From assembly GCA_964348095.1 (NCBI GenBank), contig CAYGBK010000083.1:1-64000 (forward strand): 64,000 bases of DNA, given 5' to 3'. Source of the stretch: WVXP01 sp964348095 (GTDB lineage: Bacteria > Desulfobacterota > BSN033 > WVXP01). The notes below the pieces were generated by a model, which saw only the letters and a program-made list of their open reading frames with translations, was not told the DNA's origin and made no database searches. This document shows, piece by piece, positions 9,002 to 18,092 of this stretch (the first letter of the stretch is position 1; each line of letters opens with the position of its first letter). The position numbers and the translations under genes are program-made.

Positions 9002-9541
9002 CTACCAATTCTTCCTGATCCCTTCTTCTAGAATGATGCTATGGATCGGTGACTGAACATTGAATCGGTGCATTACCCCCAGCTTGTATCGGTCACTCAA
9101 GAACCACATATAGTCGATGTTCCGTTTCACGTTGCCCGAGATTGGACGGCCATACTTGTTCTCAACAGGATACGTTCGGTCAGCCTCTTGTTCGGCTCGA
9201 TCCTCAGCGCGCACAAAGGCCTTGAAAATCTTACGGCGGGTGGAGACTCCCTTCGGTGGTGTAACACTATAGTGAGTAACCTCTGCCAGCGATTTATGAA
9301 CGTATCGCAGGTTTACTGAGAACATCCTGATCTTATACCATTTCCCATCTCTGCCCTGCAGCTCAAAGACATCGCCCACCCGAGCCTTTGCGACAATTGG
9401 GGATGAGGTGTCGGGACCATCTCGAACGTTCACCCGATTCGCTGTGATCTTCACGTACCGACTCTGGGGAAAAGTCGAAAGAGGAGCCAGGACAGTGAGG
9501 AGAAAGAATATAGTAAACCGAGCAATACGATAGGATCTCAT
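9002..9541 (-). CDS. exported SH3-domain protein
   Basis: A 179-residue protein with a signal peptide (IARFTIFFLLTVLAPLSTFPQS). Residues about 28-90 form a bacterial SH3 domain with the typical ITANRVNVRDGPDTSSPIVAKARVGDVFEL, usually a peptidoglycan or cell-wall binding module. The C-terminal half is basic and unrecognised. It sits upstream of the thioredoxin/FMN fusion in the same direction, so both likely act in the envelope. Confidence 0.8.
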   Translation of the reverse strand: MRSYRIARFTIFFLLTVLAPLSTFPQSRYVKITANRVNVRDGPDTSSPIVAKARVGDVFELQGRDGKWYKIRMFSVNLRYVHKSLAEVTHYSVTPPKGVSTRRKIFKAFVRAEDRAEQEADRTYPVENKYGRPISGNVKRNIDYMWFLSDRYKLGVMHRFNVQSPIHSIILEEGIRKNW

Positions 9542-9731
9542 TTTTCTTCTCCTGTCTAAATTACCAGAACAGAATAGGAGGGGTCAAATCATCGCGATGT
9601 GGGGCCAGAATGTGCCCGTCACAAATTCACATTCGTTGAATCTAGGAAAACCTCTTCGGCCTGAGCATTTCCAGAAAAAAGGGCAGCTATTTCCCCCCTA
9701 GCCCCTCAACGGCAGCAGTGGGACCGACACC

Positions 9732-9760
9732 TTGACAACACCGTTTTTTTTTGCTAATAG
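9732..9760 (+). promoter_or_regulatory. sigma-70 promoter of the glycine operon
   Basis: TTGACA (9732-9737), 17-base spacer containing a nine-T run, TAATAG (9755-9760). Start of transcription near 9767, just ahead of the riboswitch. Confidence 0.7.
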
Positions 9761-9790
9761 GTGGACAACGTGACAATTTGCTTCACGGAG

Positions 9791-9970
9791 CCACCAGGAG
9801 AGATCCGCATTAAGCGGGCGCCGAAGGGGCAAGGCCGGAACTTTCGAGGCTGAAACTCTCAGGCAAAAGGACTGGGGTTCTTGAGTCTCCTGGAAAGTTC
9901 CAAGTTATAGACTTGGACACCGAAGGGGTAAGCCCGCGACAGGACGGGTAATCTCTCAGGTAACAGAGAC
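9791..9970 (+). ncRNA. tandem glycine riboswitch
   Basis: Two glycine aptamers in series. Aptamer I (about 9791-9877) has GGAGAGA, GCGCCGAAGGGGCAAG and CTCTCAGGCAAAAGGACT. Aptamer II (about 9885-9970) has ACACCGAAGGGGTAAG and CTCTCAGGTAACAGAGAC; its P1 helix pairs GTCTC at 9885-9889 with GAGAC at 9966-9970. The P1 3' strand overlaps the first two bases of the terminator stem, so glycine binding is expected to hinder termination, the usual ON behaviour. It leads the operon beginning with the aminotransferase at 10126. Confidence 0.93.
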
Positions 9971-10005
9971 AGGGGCAGAATTTCGATTCTGTCCCTGTTT
10001 TTTTT
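9969..10005 (+). terminator. riboswitch-controlled terminator
   Basis: A 13-bp stem (9969-9981 with 9986-9998, one G-U pair) closed by a TTCG tetraloop and followed by eight T (9998-10005). It is the expression platform of the glycine riboswitch. Confidence 0.9.
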
Positions 10006-10125
10006 GGCAAGGATTTTGTCAACTCGACAAAGAGATCTCTGAGAACCGAAAGGCTTAGGATGGTCGAAAAAGCTTTGAAACAGCGTAGACCGACTTTCCT
10101 ACAGAACGCTTAGGACGGCGTCAAC

Positions 10126-11424
10126 ATGAATATTTATGCGAAGCGGGTGGGGAAACTTGGCACAGAAAACGCCTTCAAGATCGGAGACGATATCAAGCGC
10201 TGTGAGCAGATGGGTATGAGGGTTGTCAAACTCAACCTCGGAGAACCGGATTTCGACAGCGCTGAGAACATCAATGAGGTTGCGATCGGGAACATTCGGG
10301 CAGGCAATTCCCATTACGCGGATCCCCAAGGAATCCTCCCGCTGCGGCAGAGCATTGCCCGCCAGATCCTCCAGACCAGAGGCGTCGAGGTCGATCCAGG
10401 ACAGATCGTTGTCACAACTGGTGCGAAGCCTCCAATTTCATATACCATGATGACCTATGTCGACCCTGGCGACGAAGTGATCTATCCAAGTCCTGGGTTT
10501 CCCATTTACGAGTCCTGGGTCACCTTTGTCGATGCTGTGCCGGTCCCTCTCCATTTGAAGGAAGAGAAGGGTTTTCGATTTGACGCCGCTGACCTGGCGC
10601 GACTCATCACAGCAAAGACGAAGGTCCTCATCGTCAACTCGCCCTCCAATCCGACTGGAGGGATTCTTACACACAAGGATCTCGAAGATATTGCTGCCGC
10701 GATAAAGAACAAAGCGGATCCGAGCATCAGGGTTTTTTCCGATGAGGTATACGAGCACATCATTTTTGATGGAAGAGAACACGAAAGTATCCTTTCGATT
10801 TCTGGGATGGCCTCACGGACAATCCTCGTGAGCGGACATTCCAAGACCTACGCCATGACTGGCTGGCGTCTGGGTTATGCCGTCCTGCCAACGATCGAAG
10901 AAGCGATGATATTCCGTCAACTCAATATCAATACGATCTCGTGCACCCCACCCTTCATTCAGGAAGCCGGTAAGGAAGCCCTTGATAACGAAAAAAACCC
11001 GGCAATCGTCTCAGCGATGGTCAAAGAATTTGAGAGGAGACGGACGGTCGTCGTTGAGGGCCTCAATCGGATCGAGGGGATTCATTGCAGAATACCGGAC
11101 GGAGCTTTTTATGTTTTTCCAAATATTAGCGGGATCTGCGCCACTCTCGGCATCACGGATGCCTACGAAAAACTTCCCCTTGAGACAAAAAAGTGGACAA
11201 GCCCGTCCACTCTCTTTCAAATGTTTGCCCTTTACCACCACGGCGTTGCAACCATTGACCGTCGTTCCTTTGGCGCCATCGGGAGCGAAGGCAAGCACTA
11301 TTTGAGGCTCTCTACAGCCACTGACATGGAATCGTTGAAGGAAGGAATTCGACGGATCGAAACAGCATCGAAGGACCGAGCGGGATTCCGGACTTTCATG
11401 ACCAAGGGGGACCACCTTTTCTGA
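10126..11424 (+). CDS. class I PLP-dependent aminotransferase
   Basis: A 432-residue fold-type I aminotransferase of the aspartate aminotransferase family. Seen: KLNLGEPDF, the cofactor-loop region VTTGAKPPISY, NSPSNPTGGI, SDEVYEHI and the Schiff-base lysine Lys240 in SGHSKTYAMTGWRLGY, with the substrate-binding arginine near YLRLSTATD. The exact donor and acceptor cannot be read off. As the first gene after a glycine riboswitch and directly before a hydroxypyruvate/glyoxylate reductase, an amino donor-glyoxylate or serine-pyruvate type reaction is the best inference. It is longer than typical (about 400) because of an insertion near residues 340-370. Confidence 0.85.
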   Translation: MNIYAKRVGKLGTENAFKIGDDIKRCEQMGMRVVKLNLGEPDFDSAENINEVAIGNIRAGNSHYADPQGILPLRQSIARQILQTRGVEVDPGQIVVTTGAKPPISYTMMTYVDPGDEVIYPSPGFPIYESWVTFVDAVPVPLHLKEEKGFRFDAADLARLITAKTKVLIVNSPSNPTGGILTHKDLEDIAAAIKNKADPSIRVFSDEVYEHIIFDGREHESILSISGMASRTILVSGHSKTYAMTGWRLGYAVLPTIEEAMIFRQLNINTISCTPPFIQEAGKEALDNEKNPAIVSAMVKEFERRRTVVVEGLNRIEGIHCRIPDGAFYVFPNISGICATLGITDAYEKLPLETKKWTSPSTLFQMFALYHHGVATIDRRSFGAIGSEGKHYLRLSTATDMESLKEGIRRIETASKDRAGFRTFMTKGDHLF

Positions 11425-11436
11425 GAAAGGGGGAGC

Positions 11437-12462
11437 ATGATGCAAGTCTTTGTCACCCGTTTGATCCCAGAAGCGGGTTTGATACTGTTGCGCGAAAAGG
11501 CGAAGGTCGCTGTGTGGCCTGGCCCAGAGGATAGGACACCGACAAAAGACGATATTATTCGTGGCGTTCTGAATGCGGATGTGCTCCTCAGTCTCCTTAC
11601 TGAGACCATCGACAGTGACGTTTTAAGGGCCAATGCAAGACTCATGGGGGTGGCCAACTATGCTGTTGGGTTCAACAACATCGATGTAAAGGCGGCGACC
11701 CAGTTGGGAATACCCGTTACAAATACACCGGGCGTTTTGACGGATACGACGGCGGACCTGGCGTGGGCGCTGATCATGGCGTTGGCTAGAAACATTGTGC
11801 AGGGGCATGACTACACTAAGACAGGCCAGTTCAAAATCTGGGGGCCAAACTTACTTCTCGGGATGGATGTAAGCCCAGGAGGTAGCGGAGTGCCCAAGAC
11901 TTTGGGGATAATCGGGTTTGGACGAATCGGCCAAGCCGTGTTCAAGCGCTCTAGGGGCTTCGATATGAACGTGATCGTTCATGATCCGTGGCAGAAAGAG
12001 GTGGTTGACCGAACGGAAGGGGTCGATTATCGAGAATTGGCGGATCTTCTCAAGGAGAGTGACTTCGTCACCCTTCATGCGGTGTTATCAGAAGATACGC
12101 ACCATCTTGTCGGTGAGAAAGAACTTTATTCAATGAAGCCCACAGCCTATCTAATCAACACATCGAGAGGACCCGTCATCGATGAAAAGGCCCTTGTCAA
12201 AGCCCTTCAGGAAAAGAGAATAGCCGGAGCAGGACTCGACGTGTATGAAAAGGAACCGGATCTGGCACCGGGTCTTGTGGAATGTGAGAATGTGGTTCTC
12301 TTGCCCCACCTCGGAAGTGCCTCACGTGAGACTCGGAACAGAATGGCAACCATGGCAGTCACAAACGCCCTCGCCTTGTTACGTAGGGAGAGAGCCCCGA
12401 ACACCGTAAATCCTGAGGTTTATGATACTAAAGTCTACCGCCATCGAATCGAAGGCTCCTAG
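11437..12462 (+). CDS. D-2-hydroxyacid dehydrogenase, glyoxylate/hydroxypyruvate reductase type
   Basis: A 341-residue NAD(P)-dependent dehydrogenase. The Rossmann motif is GIIGFGRIGQAV; the catalytic Arg is in NTSRGPVIDEKAL, the Glu in the DVYEKEPDL region and the His in LLPHLGSASRETR. The N-terminal VFVTRLIPEAGLILL and NYAVGFNNIDV are typical of glyoxylate reductase/D-glycerate dehydrogenase (GyaR/GhrB group). It starts 12 bases after the aminotransferase, so both are co-expressed. Together they can link serine or glycine to glycerate or glycolate through hydroxypyruvate or glyoxylate. Confidence 0.88.
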   Translation: MMQVFVTRLIPEAGLILLREKAKVAVWPGPEDRTPTKDDIIRGVLNADVLLSLLTETIDSDVLRANARLMGVANYAVGFNNIDVKAATQLGIPVTNTPGVLTDTTADLAWALIMALARNIVQGHDYTKTGQFKIWGPNLLLGMDVSPGGSGVPKTLGIIGFGRIGQAVFKRSRGFDMNVIVHDPWQKEVVDRTEGVDYRELADLLKESDFVTLHAVLSEDTHHLVGEKELYSMKPTAYLINTSRGPVIDEKALVKALQEKRIAGAGLDVYEKEPDLAPGLVECENVVLLPHLGSASRETRNRMATMAVTNALALLRRERAPNTVNPEVYDTKVYRHRIEGS

Positions 12463-12563
12463 GCTCAGGTGTCATATCGATTTATAAGTCCTATTCGTAA
12501 CGGACTTTACGAGGGTCTCCGTAGCCGTGACGCAGTGATCCTCTGAATGAAGGGGCATCTACA

Positions 12564-13337
12564 GTGTCCACGCCAGAAGTTTACTTGGCTACCTATTCCT
12601 CTCTCCCGTATCAGGAGGCGTTGAAACTCCAGAAGCGGGTTCTATCGGCAAAGGTCGAAGGAGATTTCCCAGATACACTTATTGTGCTCGAACATCCCCC
12701 TGTTATCACGTTGGGCCGGAGAGGCAAGGAGGATCACATCATGGCCTCACCGGACGAGCTCGAGAGAGAGGCTATAGAAATCTTCCATGTCGAGAGAGGT
12801 GGAGACGTTACCTACCACGGCCCAGGACAGATTGTAGGCTATCCGGTCTTCGCTTTGGCAAACTATGGAAGGGACCTCTCGCGCTTTGTCTTTTCTATAG
12901 AAGAGGTTCTTATCCGGGTTTGCCAGGACTTGGGCATTGAGGCCGGCCGGAAATCAATAAACAGAGGAGTCTGGGTGGACGACAAGAAGATAGCCTCAAT
13001 CGGGCTCGCCATCCGAAGGTGGATATCCTTTCATGGATTTGCTTTCAACTGGGCACCAAACATGGATCACTTCCGGCTTATCACGCCTTGTGGTCTTGCT
13101 GGAGTTGAAATGACATCAGTAAGAGAGATTCTGGGCGAAGGCACCCGTCCCGATTTCTTACGGACGCTGATCTACCGACACTTTGAAGAGGTTTTTCACA
13201 TTCACCTTCGCGAGGTAAATTTGATCGAAAAATTGGGCGAAGGAGGCGCTCATGAACATTCCTGGAGATCTCAAATACACGAAGGAGCACGAGTGGGCCA
13301 GACTCGAGGGCGATCTCGTTACCGTGGGGATCACTGA
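12564..13337 (+). CDS. lipB: lipoyl(octanoyl) transferase LipB
   Basis: Transfers octanoate from acyl carrier protein to lipoyl domains such as GcvH, the first step of lipoate assembly; LipA at 22.5 kb does the second. Signatures: VERGGDVTYHGPGQIVGYPVF, the lysine in DDKKIASIGLAIRRW, and the catalytic cysteine in TPCGLAGVEMTSV. GTG start; no ATG fits the conserved N terminus. The protein is 257 residues, some 30 longer than usual, because the frame runs on through the first 86 bases of gcvH in another frame; that arginine-rich tail is probably not functional. The tight overlap couples lipB to its substrate protein gene. Confidence 0.92.
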   Translation: MSTPEVYLATYSSLPYQEALKLQKRVLSAKVEGDFPDTLIVLEHPPVITLGRRGKEDHIMASPDELEREAIEIFHVERGGDVTYHGPGQIVGYPVFALANYGRDLSRFVFSIEEVLIRVCQDLGIEAGRKSINRGVWVDDKKIASIGLAIRRWISFHGFAFNWAPNMDHFRLITPCGLAGVEMTSVREILGEGTRPDFLRTLIYRHFEEVFHIHLREVNLIEKLGEGGAHEHSWRSQIHEGARVGQTRGRSRYRGDH

Positions 13338-13638
13338 CTATGCGCAACAGAAACTAGGCGACATCGTCTATGTTGAACTGCCAGAGATCGATTCTGAAGT
13401 GACCGCCACAGAGCCTTTCGGCACGATCGAGTCGGTTAAGGCCGCATCTGACCTCTATGCTCCAGTCTCAGGAAAGGTTGTTGGAATCCATGAGGGGCTT
13501 ATGGACGACCCAAAGGCCATTAATCAGGACCCCTACGGAGAGGGATGGATGATCAGAGTTGAGTTAGCTGACACACCCCATCAGCTGCTTTCAGCCGAGG
13601 ACTATGCAAACTGGGTTGACGAAGAGGAGAACCGCTAG
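13252..13638 (+). CDS. gcvH: glycine cleavage system H protein
   Basis: A 128-residue lipoyl carrier that shuttles the aminomethyl group from the P to the T protein. The lipoylation site is Lys63 in ESVKAASDLYAPVSG; DYAQQKLGDIVYVELPE and NQDPYGEGWMIRV are also typical. The ATG lies inside lipB, 86 bases before its stop, with GGAGG ten bases upstream. Normal length, no anomalies. Confidence 0.97.
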   Translation: MNIPGDLKYTKEHEWARLEGDLVTVGITDYAQQKLGDIVYVELPEIDSEVTATEPFGTIESVKAASDLYAPVSGKVVGIHEGLMDDPKAINQDPYGEGWMIRVELADTPHQLLSAEDYANWVDEEENR

Positions 13639-13677
13639 GCCTCGCTGAATCTTCTCCCAGAGGAATGAGGACCCACC

Positions 13678-15033
13678 ATGCGATACATTCCAAATACCAG
13701 GGCGGTCCGTCGAGAAATGCTCCAAGAGATCCAGGTAAAATCTGTGGAAGACCTATTCGCAGACATCCCGGACGAGTTACTCCTTCGCCGACACCTGAAG
13801 ATCCCCGGTTCTCGGTCTGAGCTCGAGCTTTCCGAACATCTAAAGAATCTAAGTCACAAAAACCTAAACAGAGACAAAACGGTCTACTTCCTGGGAGGGG
13901 GAGCCTATTTTCATTGGATCCCGTCAGTGGTCTCACATCTTGCTGGCCGATCTGAGTTCTATACAGCATATACGCCCTACCAGCCGGAAATCAGTCAGGG
14001 TACCCTTCAAGCACTCTTCGAATTCCAAACCTACATAAGCCTCTTGACGGGAATGGAAGTGGCCAACGCATCTATGTACGACGGGGCATCGGCACTTGCC
14101 GAAGCTGTCCTTATGGCGTTGAGAATCAAGAATGGGAGAAAGGACATCCTCATTCCTTCGACGGTTCACCCTGACTATAGGGACGTGGTCCAAACCTATT
14201 TACGTGCCCAAGATGTCAATATCATATCCATTGCCTTCACCCAAGACCTCCGAACCGACTGGAAAACCATTCAGAAGACCATTTCAGAAGAGACGTGTTG
14301 CCTGGTCATTCAAAATCCTAATTTCTTCGGGACCGTCGAGAGCCTCCCAGAACTCCGACGGGTTTCACAGAAAGTTCATCAGATGGGCGGCCTGTTGATT
14401 CTTAATGTTGTCGAACCGATTTCCCTTGGAATTCTCGTCCCACCTGGCGAATATGGGGCAGACATTGTTGTTGGAGAAGGTCAGTCGCTAGGGAATCCGG
14501 TTTCTTATGGAGGACCCTTTTTGGGAATCTTTTCGACCAAGAAAGAGTTTGTTCGAAAAATGCCGGGCCGGCTAGTCGGGGAGACCGCGGATACCCGGGG
14601 AGAGAGGGGCTATGTTTTGACGCTGGCAACACGGGAGCAGCATATCCGCCGGGAGAAGGCCACCTCCAATATCTGCACCAATCAATCCCTCTGTGCCCTG
14701 AGAGCGAGTGTATATCTCTCGGTCCTGGGCAAAAGGGGTTTCCGAGAGCTCGCTCTGATCAACATGATGAAGGCACACTACACCAGAGAAAAAATCGACG
14801 CCATCAGGGGATTCAAGGTTGACAAGCTCCCGATCTTCAACGAGTTTGTCGTCGAATGCCCAAGGCCTGTTCCAGAGATTCAGGAAATCCTCCTCACACA
14901 CGGAATCGTCGGCGGACTAGATCTCTCACGATTCTTCCCCAGCCTCACGAATCACGTTCTGCTATGCACAACCGAATTGAATAGGCGTGACGACATTGAT
15001 CGAATGTGCGAAATTCTCAGTGGCATTGCATAA
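13678..15033 (+). CDS. gcvPA: glycine dehydrogenase (decarboxylating) subunit 1
   Basis: The alpha-type half of the two-gene P protein, 451 residues. It carries the N-terminal RYIPNT and FLGGGAYFHWIPSVVSHLAGRSEFYTAYTPYQ followed by EISQGTLQALFEFQT, all standard for GcvPA. It has no PLP lysine of its own; the cofactor sits in PB. Together they decarboxylate glycine and load the aminomethyl group on lipoyl-GcvH. GAGGAATGAGGA precedes the ATG. It runs directly into gcvPB. Confidence 0.96.
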   Translation: MRYIPNTRAVRREMLQEIQVKSVEDLFADIPDELLLRRHLKIPGSRSELELSEHLKNLSHKNLNRDKTVYFLGGGAYFHWIPSVVSHLAGRSEFYTAYTPYQPEISQGTLQALFEFQTYISLLTGMEVANASMYDGASALAEAVLMALRIKNGRKDILIPSTVHPDYRDVVQTYLRAQDVNIISIAFTQDLRTDWKTIQKTISEETCCLVIQNPNFFGTVESLPELRRVSQKVHQMGGLLILNVVEPISLGILVPPGEYGADIVVGEGQSLGNPVSYGGPFLGIFSTKKEFVRKMPGRLVGETADTRGERGYVLTLATREQHIRREKATSNICTNQSLCALRASVYLSVLGKRGFRELALINMMKAHYTREKIDAIRGFKVDKLPIFNEFVVECPRPVPEIQEILLTHGIVGGLDLSRFFPSLTNHVLLCTTELNRRDDIDRMCEILSGIA

Positions 15034-15051
15034 GTGATTGAGGAGTCCATC

Positions 15052-16539
15052 ATGTCAGGGAAAAAAGTAGGTACCCAGGGTCTGGTTCTCAATGAACCAC
15101 TCGTTTTTGAGCAGGGAGGCCCGGAAAGAAGGGCCTTCTCCTTTCCCCAAAGCGATGTGCCCGAGAAAGGGCCAGAAGACCTTCTCCCTGGTGGGTATGT
15201 TCGGCAAGAGATTCGAGGTTTACCGGAGATCAGTGAAGTGGATGTAGTCCGACATTATACCCGTCTCTCCCAGTGGAACTATGCCGTTGACCTTGGGTTC
15301 TATCCTCTCGGCTCTTGCACCATGAAGTACAACCCAAAGATTAATGAGGATTTGGCTGCCCTCCCTGGATTTTCTCAAACTCATCCTTACCAGGAGGAGA
15401 CCAACTCTCAGGGAAGTCTGCGCCTTATGTACGAACTCCAAGAAATGCTTGCAGAAATTGTCGGTCTCCATGCCGTCTCGCTCCAACCTTCAGCAGGAGC
15501 CCATGGAGAACTGACCGGCCTGCTTATGATTCGGGCCTACCATACCGACATGGGAGTCCCTAGAAGAAAGGTTATCATTCCTGACTCTGCTCATGGGACC
15601 AATCCCGCGAGCTCCGCTCTCTGCAACTACGAGGCAGTATCTTTGAGATCGGACGCCCGGGGACTCATCAGTCCTGGAACTTTAGCAGAGGCAATGGACG
15701 ACGATGTTGCGGCCGTCATGCTTACAAACCCTAATACTCTCGGGCTCTTCGAAGAGGACATTCTCAAGGTGACCGAAGTTGTCCACGCCAAGGGTGGTCT
15801 GGTCTATTGTGATGGAGCCAACTTGAACGCCTTAGTTGGCATCGCCCGATTCGGAGACATGGGCATTGACCTTGTCCACCTCAACCTTCACAAGACCTTT
15901 TCCACACCCCATGGAGGCGGCGGCCCCGGAGCCGGTCCGGTTGCCGTCAATGAGAGTCTGGCTCCTTTCCTCCCCGTACCAATCGTCGACAAGGAGGACG
16001 GTCGCTATGTGCTAAGAAACGACCGTCCGAAATCTATAGGAAAAGTCAGGGCCTTTCATGGAAGCTTTGGAATCCTCGTTCGTGCTTATGCTTACATCCT
16101 TAGCATGGGCCCAGAGGGATTGAAAGAAGCGGCCCAGACCGCTGTCGTCAATGCGAACTACCTAAGGAAAAAGCTTAAGCCCTTCTATCACATTCCTTAC
16201 GACAGAATCTGTAAACATGAGTGTGTCTTCTCCGACAAGCTTCAAAACGCCTCAGGCGTTCAGACGATTCACATCGCAAAGCGGTTGATGGATTATGGGT
16301 TTCACCCGCCAACAATCTATTTCCCTCTCATTGTTCAGGGGGCGTTGATGGTCGAGCCGACGGAAACTGAGAGCAGGGAGACCCTAGATCAATTTGCAAT
16401 GGCCATGGAGACGATCGCTCGAGAGGCAGAGAAAAACCCAGATGTTGTCATCAATGCCCCTCACAAGACCAAAGCAACCCGACTGGATGAAACCCAAGCA
16501 GCCCGGTTTCCATGTCTCACGTATACACCCTCAGAGTAG
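15052..16539 (+). CDS. gcvPB: glycine dehydrogenase (decarboxylating) subunit 2
   Basis: PLP-carrying half of the P protein, about 495 residues. The PLP lysine is Lys281 in VHLNLHKTFSTPHGGGGPGAGP; GFYPLGSCTMKYNPK and PDSAHGTNPASS are further signatures. The frame opens with a GTG at 15034 directly after the gcvPA stop, but I prefer the ATG at 15052 since GAGGAG lies at the right distance (15039-15044) and the extra six residues are not conserved. Confidence 0.96.
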   Translation: MSGKKVGTQGLVLNEPLVFEQGGPERRAFSFPQSDVPEKGPEDLLPGGYVRQEIRGLPEISEVDVVRHYTRLSQWNYAVDLGFYPLGSCTMKYNPKINEDLAALPGFSQTHPYQEETNSQGSLRLMYELQEMLAEIVGLHAVSLQPSAGAHGELTGLLMIRAYHTDMGVPRRKVIIPDSAHGTNPASSALCNYEAVSLRSDARGLISPGTLAEAMDDDVAAVMLTNPNTLGLFEEDILKVTEVVHAKGGLVYCDGANLNALVGIARFGDMGIDLVHLNLHKTFSTPHGGGGPGAGPVAVNESLAPFLPVPIVDKEDGRYVLRNDRPKSIGKVRAFHGSFGILVRAYAYILSMGPEGLKEAAQTAVVNANYLRKKLKPFYHIPYDRICKHECVFSDKLQNASGVQTIHIAKRLMDYGFHPPTIYFPLIVQGALMVEPTETESRETLDQFAMAMETIAREAEKNPDVVINAPHKTKATRLDETQAARFPCLTYTPSE

Positions 16540-16543
16540 AACC

Positions 16544-17734
16544 ATGACATCTTCAAATGCCACACTGATCCTCTGGACAAATTCTTGGGGCGACTCACAA
16601 GGGGAGAGGTTGGTTTCCAGAGCTCAAGAGGCGAATGTTTTAGACCTTGTGGAAAAGTCCGAAAGTGTTGCAGAGATTGACCGGGTCATCGTGGTCACGA
16701 GTTCCCCGGCATTGATAAAGGCGCTTGGCCCGTTTCCAGTAATCTTGGAGACTGACCCTCACCTCGTGTCGACGACTTTCGGGGAAAAGATCCGATCAAT
16801 CATTGAAGAATACGGTATCGAGACCGTGCTTTATTTCGGTGGCGGAAGCGGCGTCTTTATGAGCGTCGAAGATATGGCTGGGATCGCAAGGGTCGCCCTA
16901 TCCTCTCCCGGTGCTCTCTGGGTAAATAACTTCTTTTCGACCGACTTTGCGGGTTTCAACACTGCTCAAGCCCTCCCTGCCCTCGATCGGTGTCAACGGG
17001 ACAACTATCTGGGCCGCGTTCTTGGAAGAGAAACGGAGATGAAGGTCTACGTCCTTCCGCCGGGTCTAATGACACGATTTGACATCGATAGCCCAGCCGA
17101 TTTGGGAATACTCAAGATCTATCGAAAAAAGGCAGGACGTCATCTGGAGGAATTCCTTTCCAGAGTTATTCTCGATTCGTTGCCTCTTTACGAAATCATG
17201 GATGTCCTTGTAAACCGAGACAGAAGAATTCTAATAATCGGCCGTGTTCCTCTGGATGGGGCGAGTTTTTTCGACAGAGAGACGGCCTGCCACGTCAACT
17301 TCTATATCGAGGGCAGGGGAATGGAGGGGCGTGAAAAATCGAAGGGAGATCACATGTGGTCTCTCATTGGAGAATCAATCGAAGAGATGGGTCTCTCGAG
17401 ATTCTTCGACTGTCTTGCAGGGGAGGCCGATGCTGTAATCATGGACACCAGGGTCTGTTTTCGACATCTCCGTCTTCACCTGTCACGGCAGGATCGTTTT
17501 TTTTCGGACCTGTTGTGGCCCCATCGGATCGAGGACGGTTTTCTCCGGTCGTTCACGCGCCGTGCCATCGAGAGTCCTGTCCCCCTTCTTCTTGGGGGAC
17601 ATAGCATGGTTTCTGGGGGCCTCTATGCCCTCGGTGAGTCGGCTTGGTGGCAAACCGAAAGCCCCTTGCGACGGGACGTCGAAGATATTCCTGAAGACTC
17701 CTGGGTGAAAGCCCGTCTCGAAACAGTGGGATAG
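16544..17734 (+). CDS. unrecognised protein with nucleotidyltransferase-like N-terminal half
   Basis: I cannot name this 396-residue protein. It begins 5 bases after gcvPB at an ATG, so it belongs to the glycine operon. The N-terminal 200 residues read like a GT-A/MobA-CofC-type fold: alternating strands and helices with DRVIVVTSSP, ETVLYFGGGSGVFMS, LWVNNFFSTDFAGFN and RFDIDSPADLGIL, the last resembling the F-D-I/V-D-T/S-P-x-D-L found in small-molecule guanylyl/cytidylyltransferases. The classical N-terminal GGxSxRMG loop is absent. The C-terminal half (RRILIIGRVP, AVIMDTRVCFRH, PVPLLLGGHSMVSGGLYAL) looks like a second alpha/beta domain. No signal peptide. Role unknown; nothing of this type is needed for standard glycine cleavage. 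Confidence 0.75.
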   Translation: MTSSNATLILWTNSWGDSQGERLVSRAQEANVLDLVEKSESVAEIDRVIVVTSSPALIKALGPFPVILETDPHLVSTTFGEKIRSIIEEYGIETVLYFGGGSGVFMSVEDMAGIARVALSSPGALWVNNFFSTDFAGFNTAQALPALDRCQRDNYLGRVLGRETEMKVYVLPPGLMTRFDIDSPADLGILKIYRKKAGRHLEEFLSRVILDSLPLYEIMDVLVNRDRRILIIGRVPLDGASFFDRETACHVNFYIEGRGMEGREKSKGDHMWSLIGESIEEMGLSRFFDCLAGEADAVIMDTRVCFRHLRLHLSRQDRFFSDLLWPHRIEDGFLRSFTRRAIESPVPLLLGGHSMVSGGLYALGESAWWQTESPLRRDVEDIPEDSWVKARLETVG

Positions 17735-18092
17735 ACAGAATAAGATGAGACGATTCATTCTTCTTCACCCACTGGTGGTAGACTCCTGGAGGTTGGAGAA
17801 GCATATTGCCCATGCGATGGGCAGAGGAGGCACGGACAGGCGGGATACCCGGTCCTCCAAGACCGGGACGGGAGGGCTTTTTCATCCTTCCGTATCGTTG
17901 TCTCAGAGGCGGGTCTGCCCCGAAGAGGGTGATGATTTCTGGTTATCCCAACCTCGCAGCCAACAAAATAATTCATTTCTTTGAGATCCCAGTATCTCTG
18001 CGATGAATCTTCAACTAACTTCTCCTCAGCCATCACATAGCGGACGGTTAGGAGCACCCTTTTCAGAAATATCTTAGACAAGGAGCGTCAAC
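17735..18092 (+). other. 358-base gap inside the glycine operon
   Basis: No convincing gene on either strand. It holds two strong hairpins: arms 17807-17813/17817-17823 with a 3-base loop, and arms 17848-17854/17861-17867 with a 6-base loop, followed by GGGAGGGCTTTTT at 17870-17882. This could be an attenuator or processing site ahead of the SHMT-GcvT fusion gene, but it matches no riboswitch class that I recognise. Confidence 0.5.

Noticed and set aside
17880..17965. Possible TPP or SAM riboswitch on either strand (CTGAGA and CTTCGGGGC-like words)
   Set aside because: The remaining conserved blocks of those classes are absent and the gene order gives no reason for them.
17755..18081. Open frame of 108 residues on the minus strand in the gap before the fusion gene
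   Set aside because: Low-complexity wording, no ribosome-binding site, no family resemblance, and it lies antisense inside a plus-strand operon.
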